From Nanobdellota archaeon (GTDB taxonomy: Archaea; Nanoarchaeota; Nanoarchaeia; Parvarchaeales; Parvarchaeaceae), in assembly GCA_021852135.1 (NCBI GenBank), contig JAJZOB010000028.1:1-9285 (forward strand): a stretch of DNA of 9,285 nucleotides, written 5' to 3'. The position numbers were made by a program, and so were the translations under genes. The notes below the pieces were generated by a model. That model saw only the letters and a list, made by a program, of their open reading frames with translations, ran no database searches and was not told the DNA's origin. This document shows, piece by piece, positions 6,894 to 9,285 of this stretch. Numbering within the stretch: position 1 is the stretch's first letter; each line of letters begins with the position of its first letter.

Positions 6894-7244
6894 ATGGAAG
6901 AACTGCTTGTAATGGTATATGGTACGCATCCGAAGAGCAAGAAACTTTATGCAGAAGCCGAAAAGATAATAAATTTAATAAGAGAGAAAGGAAGCATAAA
7001 CAGAGAAGAATTGGCAAACGCACTGAATATAGACATAAATTCACAGAATGGCAAAAAGCATTTCTACAACCTTATCTCTCCTATGTTTAACACCATACTA
7101 GTATCAGAGCATAGAGGAAAAACAGTGTATTACAGACTTTCATATGATTTATTTAGGGTCTACATAGACGGGATAAGAAGAAAAGCAAAATATTATCTCG
7201 TAAAGAACGCAGACAGTTTAAAGGAGGATGCTGACCAGCAATGA
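6894..7244 (+). CDS. Small winged-helix DNA-binding-like protein
   Basis: A 116-residue soluble protein. Residues 16-85 look like a winged helix-turn-helix: helix 1 (Y19-E31), a GSI turn, the helix-turn-helix NREELANALNI (36-46), a recognition helix around K54-M64, and a wing of two strands (NTILVSEHRGKTVYYRLS, 66-83). A basic helix with I-R-R-K-A-K (94-99) follows, and the tail is acidic. The layout resembles archaeal ArsR/MarR-like regulators, but the family is not certain and no metal-binding cysteines exist. It is first in a two-gene unit, overlapping the cobalamin adenosyltransferase by ATGA, and its last codons supply that gene's ribosome binding site. The link suggests control of, or by, cobalamin metabolism, which is inference. 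Confidence 0.7.
   Translation: MEELLVMVYGTHPKSKKLYAEAEKIINLIREKGSINREELANALNIDINSQNGKKHFYNLISPMFNTILVSEHRGKTVYYRLSYDLFRVYIDGIRRKAKYYLVKNADSLKEDADQQ
7221..7227 (+). promoter_or_regulatory. Ribosome binding site of the cobalamin adenosyltransferase
   Basis: AAGGAGG, a full Shine-Dalgarno core, lies inside the end of the winged-helix gene and 13 bases before ATG 7241. The spacing is longer than the usual 5-10. A nearer ATG at 7228 is out of frame with the gene, so 7241 is the start. Confidence 0.65.
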
Positions 7245-7765
7245 AATATTATTCCGGGAAAGGGGATGAGGGAATAACTGACATAGCAGGAAAGCGAATA
7301 GAAAAAGATGATAATTTAATTGAGTTAATAGGCATTTTAGATGAGCTGAACGCCTTCGTAGGATATTCCATATCAAAGATAAATTATGAAGACATAAAAA
7401 CGGCAATGAGAAAGGTAGAAAGTAAAATATACGCTATAAGCGCATACGCTTCCGGTTATTCAGTGCTTATAAAAAGAGAAAAGGAGGGGATAAACAGAAA
7501 AGATGTGGATGAACTTGAGAAGGAGATAGATTCCTTCGCAGGTGAACTCAAAGACATAACAAGATTTTTGTATCCAAACGGAAGTGAAGCTGCATGCATA
7601 ATAAATATATGCAGAACGATAGCCAGAAAGGCTGAAAGATCTGCAATAAAATGCAAACTGGAAAAAAAGGAAGTGCTTGCTTATCTTAACAGGTTGTCTT
7701 CTCTTTTATTTGTTTTATCAAGAGTTGTAAACAAAAGAGACGGATTCAGTGAAGAATTCTTTTAA
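7241..7765 (+). CDS. PduO-type ATP:cob(I)alamin adenosyltransferase
   Basis: It transfers the adenosyl group of ATP to reduced cobalamin, giving adenosylcobalamin (coenzyme B12); the family works as a trimer in the cytoplasm. The motifs are in order: the N-terminal ATP-binding loop S-G-K-G-D-E-G (5-11), K22-D-D, the I-L-D34-E-L-N-A-F-V-G helix (32-41), the FLYPNGSEAACIINICRTIA run (109-128) ending in R129-K-A-E132-R133, and the signature YLNRLSSLLFVLSR (148-161). At 174 residues it is a normal single-domain member. The second half of R-R-x-E-R is kept as R-K-A-E-R. It likely recycles imported B12 for a B12-dependent enzyme such as class II ribonucleotide reductase; no such gene lies in the window. 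It ends two bases from the end of the L10e gene. Confidence 0.9.
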   Translation: MKYYSGKGDEGITDIAGKRIEKDDNLIELIGILDELNAFVGYSISKINYEDIKTAMRKVESKIYAISAYASGYSVLIKREKEGINRKDVDELEKEIDSFAGELKDITRFLYPNGSEAACIINICRTIARKAERSAIKCKLEKKEVLAYLNRLSSLLFVLSRVVNKRDGFSEEFF

Positions 7766-7767
7766 AC

Positions 7768-8283
7768 TTAAGCCACTACGACTCTTGTTTGTATGCCCAA
7801 TTTCTTGCCCATCTTGAATGCCGCATCTTTTGCGGTTGCAAGATTTGCCCTGTCAACGTGTATCTCAAATATGCGCTTTCCTGCAGAAAGCCTTGCTGCT
7901 AGTCCTATCGGCTTCCCAAACGATTTTTGCATACCCGAGGAAAAACGGTCAGCGCCTGCTCCGGTAGCAAGCTTGTGTTCCCTAAGAACCTGGTGTGGAT
8001 AAGCCACAACAACTATGTGAAAATTCTGATCGGTTATTCTGTCAGTAAGATACTTATTCGCGACTATCCTTGCAGATTCTATGGCATTGTCTCTTAACTG
8101 CAATGACTTCTCTGAAAGAAGAAAAACGCTGCTATCGAATTCTCTTTTTGGATTGCCAGAATGGTACTGAGTTATCTTAGGTTTTTGAGCAATTTTTATG
8201 TAGCTTTTTGTCTTGTATTTTGATTTCCTAGTGTAAGGCATCTTCAATTCCTTATAGGATCTTCCTGGTCTTAATTTTGTCAT
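7768..8283 (-). CDS. rpl10e: Large-subunit ribosomal protein L10e (uL16)
   Basis: This protein sits near the peptidyl transferase centre and the tRNA A/P sites of the 50S subunit. It is the archaeal/eukaryotic form of bacterial L16. Visible signatures: an N-terminal basic block with L-R-P-G-R and PYTRK (16-20), an ALE-A-R-I-A-type helix (RDNAIESARIVANKYL, 64-79), FHIVVVAYPHQVLREHKLA (88-106), and the loop TGAGADRFSSGMQKSFGKP (107-125), which reaches the catalytic centre. A Lys-rich helix and TRVVVA close the chain. At 171 residues the length is normal. It follows the 66-residue protein in the same unit with one base between them, and is preceded by a Shine-Dalgarno site at 8296-8302. It stands outside the large ribosomal protein clusters, with L10e next to SRP RNA and tRNA genes. 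Confidence 0.95.
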   Translation of the reverse strand: MTKLRPGRSYKELKMPYTRKSKYKTKSYIKIAQKPKITQYHSGNPKREFDSSVFLLSEKSLQLRDNAIESARIVANKYLTDRITDQNFHIVVVAYPHQVLREHKLATGAGADRFSSGMQKSFGKPIGLAARLSAGKRIFEIHVDRANLATAKDAAFKMGKKLGIQTRVVVA

Positions 8284-8284
8284 A

Positions 8285-8485
8285 TTATTTCTTATCCTCC
8301 TTGTGCTTTGAAAGGTCTATTGTTATCTTACCAGATAATTTTATCGGTTCCTTTATGTTTGGGAGCTTTATCTCAAACTTATCAAGATCAAATGAAAACC
8401 TTTTGTCCCTGCCACCTAACATGCTAAAAAGTATCTGTGGGAACATACTAAACAGTTTACTGTTTCCATTATCGTTCTTTTCCAT
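8285..8485 (-). CDS. Small protein (66 aa), paralogue of the 74-aa neighbour
   Basis: I do not recognise this family. The N-terminus (about 9-24) is a hydrophobic or amphipathic helix with Phe, Met and Pro. Residues 28-59 form the shared block: KRFSFDLDKFEIKL, then a NIKEPIKLSG turn, then KITIDLS, then a tail of Lys/Glu/Asp. The alternating pattern (F-S-F-D-L-D and K-I-T-I-D-L) suggests two amphipathic beta strands joined by a Pro-containing turn. About 15 of 32 positions match the 74-residue protein just upstream. A role near the ribosome is possible because L10e follows in the same unit, but nothing shows it. The start ATG 8485 has no ribosome binding site and a TATA-like box 25-32 bases away. 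Its end provides the L10e ribosome binding site. Confidence 0.72.
   Translation of the reverse strand: MEKNDNGNSKLFSMFPQILFSMLGGRDKRFSFDLDKFEIKLPNIKEPIKLSGKITIDLSKHKEDKK
8296..8302 (-). promoter_or_regulatory. Ribosome binding site of L10e
   Basis: The minus strand reads AAGGAGG inside the last codons of the 66-residue protein, 12 bases before ATG 8283. The same nine bases AAGGAGGAT occur before the cobalamin adenosyltransferase, and again the spacing is long. Confidence 0.65.
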
Positions 8486-8509
8486 AGAATTATTATATAT
8501 TTACAGACA

Positions 8510-8517
8510 TTTATAAA
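8510..8517 (-). promoter_or_regulatory. TATA-like box for the 66-aa/L10e unit
   Basis: The minus strand reads TTTATAAA, 25-32 bases before ATG 8485, fitting a leaderless mRNA that also carries L10e. Confidence 0.5.
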
Positions 8518-8551
8518 CGTTTATACGCAGTAAAGGCTTTTTACGGTAAAT

Positions 8552-8557
8552 AAAAAA
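8552..8557 (-). terminator. Possible T-rich terminator of the 74-aa gene
   Basis: Six T in a row on the minus strand follow the stop codon at 8567-8569 by about 10 bases, followed by further T-rich sequence. Archaeal polymerase can stop at such runs without a hairpin. It fits the presence of a separate promoter for the next gene. Confidence 0.35.
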
Positions 8558-8566
8558 CTTAAAATT

Positions 8567-8791
8567 TTACCGGTTCTGTGGTTTTTCTTCCTTACTTTTA
8601 CCGGAAAAATCAAGATCAATTTTTGCAGAAAGCTTTAAAGGGTACTTTAAACCAGACATGTTTATCTCAAGCTTATCCAGGTTTATTGAAACCTTTCTAG
8701 GTCTTGTTTTTTGTTCGTTCACGCTGTCTTTTACGACCTTCGCTATCCCTGTTATTGCGTTATAAATTGCGTTGTCTTCTTTCTTTTCCAT
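8567..8791 (-). CDS. Small protein (74 aa), paralogue of the 66-aa neighbour
   Basis: I do not recognise this family. It starts with M-E-K like its paralogue, then has a helix (about 8-25, AIYNAITGIAKVVKDSV) that is amphipathic but less hydrophobic than the paralogue's. Residues 32-63 are the shared block: RKVSINLDKLEINM, a GLKYPLKLSA turn, KIDLDFS, then a charged tail rich in Lys and Glu. Key shared residues are Ser, Leu-Asp-Lys, Glu-Ile, Lys, Pro, Lys-Leu-Ser, Lys-Ile, Asp and Ser. It probably has its own transcript: a TATA-like box lies 20-31 bases before ATG 8791, and 81 bases with a T run and another promoter separate it from the paralogue. It may be a nucleic-acid- or membrane-binding helper; the sequence does not decide. 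Confidence 0.7.
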   Translation of the reverse strand: MEKKEDNAIYNAITGIAKVVKDSVNEQKTRPRKVSINLDKLEINMSGLKYPLKLSAKIDLDFSGKSKEEKPQNR

Positions 8792-8810
8792 ATAAGTAAG
8801 TTGAATTATT

Positions 8811-8822
8811 AGAATATATACT
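8811..8822 (-). promoter_or_regulatory. TATA-like box for the 74-aa gene
   Basis: The minus strand reads AGTATATATTCT, 20-31 bases before ATG 8791. There is no ribosome binding site, so a leaderless mRNA is likely. Confidence 0.5.
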
Positions 8823-8901
8823 TAACAAATACGATTGAGATAATTTTAAATTACTAAAAGAACCGGAATATTACAGGAAATCCGCAGTTTAAAAAACGAA
8901 A

Positions 8902-8996
8902 CGTCGGGGATGGGGGTTGAACCCATTAAGGCTTGCGCCAACATGCTTTCCGTTTCTGAATAGCAGGCATGCACCTTACCGTTCGGTCACCCCGAC
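8902..8996 (-). tRNA. tRNA-Ser (anticodon GCT) with a 13-base intron
   Basis: A class II tRNA with a long variable arm. Acceptor stem 8990-8996 pairs with 8903-8909, and the discriminator (8902) reads G on the minus strand, as in serine tRNAs. The anticodon stem (CATGC with GCATG) encloses 20 bases instead of 7. Taking out 13 bases (8948-8960) after position 37 leaves loop CTGCTAA with anticodon GCT (8962-8964), reading AGC and AGT. This is the usual archaeal intron site. The variable arm has a GGC/GCC stem with a GCAA loop, and the T loop is TTCAACC. CCA is not encoded. The bulge-helix-bulge around the intron would be relaxed, with three good pairs and one mismatch. Confidence 0.93.
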
Positions 8997-9003
8997 TTAT
9001 TAC

Positions 9004-9022
9004 AGATTAGAGTAACTAATCT
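9004..9022. repeat. Perfect inverted repeat in the tRNA-Ser promoter region
   Basis: AGATTAG and CTAATCT, seven bases each, flank a five-base spacer. The repeat lies 8 bases upstream of the tRNA-Ser gene and overlaps the end of its TATA-like box. It could form a small hairpin in the RNA leader, serve as a binding site, or be chance in AT-rich DNA. Confidence 0.4.
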
Positions 9023-9030
9023 ATTTTAAG
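9021..9030 (-). promoter_or_regulatory. TATA-like box for tRNA-Ser
   Basis: The minus strand reads CTTAAAATAG, 25-34 bases before the first base of tRNA-Ser, the expected distance. Confidence 0.45.
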
Positions 9031-9074
9031 TTATTGCTATCAATTGATCTTCGATGCTTTAAATGAAAGTTAAA

Positions 9075-9285
9075 GCAAGCGACAGGCCATGGCTTCGAAA
9101 TAGCTATCCATATAGAGGGTAACAACATTTTCTCCTTACAGTTTACCTACAAGCACGCTTCAGCTTAATTACAGTTGCTCCCTTCCGGGCCTGGCTGGGT
9201 TTTTAAACCAGAGCATCCTATAGGGCTGTAAATCTACGATAGCTTTGCTACCATGTATAGAGTCACTATCCCTCGGCCACGCTTC
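9075..9285 (-). ncRNA. Signal recognition particle RNA (7S), 5' end outside the window
   Basis: Read on the minus strand, 9172-9197 is the universal helix 8 tip: CAG, the symmetric loop, GGCCCGGAAGGG with its GGAA tetraloop, AGCAA and CTG. This is the site bound by the SRP54 M domain. Around it, stems continue outward: GCTCTGGTTTAA with TTAAGCTGAAGC (one mismatch), CCTATAG with its partner near 9144-9151, and 9226-9232 with 9135-9141. Outside these, GTGGC..GGGATAG near 9262-9280 pairs with CTATTTC..GCCAT near 9088-9106, as helix 5. The Alu domain, helices 2-4, lies beyond base 9285. The 3' end is estimated from where pairing stops, at about 9070-9081, and is uncertain. The RNA works with SRP19 and SRP54 to target proteins to the membrane. 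Confidence 0.88.

Noticed and set aside
7218..7656. Minus-strand open frames of about 60 residues inside the adenosyltransferase gene.
   Set aside because: They lie antisense to a gene with strong family motifs; their composition fits frame shadows.
8277..8516. Plus-strand frame of 79 residues across the 66-residue gene.
   Set aside because: It is antisense to a gene supported by a paralogue, a promoter and coupling to L10e. It begins inside the end of the L10e gene and shows no known motif.
9004..9022. A classical hairpin terminator for the SRP RNA.
   Set aside because: The stem is AT-rich and short and has no long T run directly after it on the minus strand; archaeal polymerase usually ends at T runs.
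1..9285. Defence system, CRISPR array, insertion sequence or integrated element near the tRNA genes.
   Set aside because: There are no spaced repeats, transposase or integrase motifs, or duplicated tRNA ends; the genes are mostly housekeeping or envelope types.

Overview
This AT-rich window comes from an archaeon. The signs are an L10e-type (uL16) ribosomal protein, a Pelota (Dom34) gene, a tRNA-Ser with an intron at the archaeal position, and an SRP RNA with the conserved helix 8 core. Most transcription units also have a TATA-like box about 20-35 bases before the ATG and no ribosome binding site, as expected for leaderless mRNAs. Small compact genes, tight or overlapping gene ends and low GC fit a reduced genome of DPANN (Micrarchaeota/Parvarchaeota) type. 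That group assignment is an inference, not shown by the sequence.

Left part (1-4000), mostly minus strand: a small four-helix membrane protein of unknown function; tRNA-Ala(CGC) on plus; a degenerate family 2 glycosyltransferase fused to a GtrA-like membrane domain; and a two-gene unit in which an aromatic-amino-acid-permease-like transporter overlaps pelA by ATGA.

Middle (4000-6900): tRNA-Glu(CTC) on plus, then a GalT-like hexose-1-phosphate uridylyltransferase on plus converging on a GalU-like UTP-sugar-1-phosphate uridylyltransferase on minus. Their stop codons share the four bases TTAA. Together they suggest interconversion of UDP-sugars and sugar phosphates for glycan synthesis. A polytopic membrane protein on minus follows.

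Right part (6900-9285): a divergent plus-strand pair, a small winged-helix protein overlapping a PduO-type cob(I)alamin adenosyltransferase by ATGA. On minus come ribosomal protein L10e, a 66-residue protein just upstream in the same unit, and then a 74-residue protein. The two small proteins are clear paralogues that I do not recognise. The window ends with intron-containing tRNA-Ser(GCT) and the 3' two thirds or so of the SRP RNA, both on minus; the 5' (Alu) part of the SRP RNA lies beyond base 9285.

The freshest material is the paralogous pair of small proteins beside L10e. Next are the glycosyltransferase that has lost its DxD motif, and the winged-helix/adenosyltransferase pair. I see no CRISPR array, insertion sequence or defence system.
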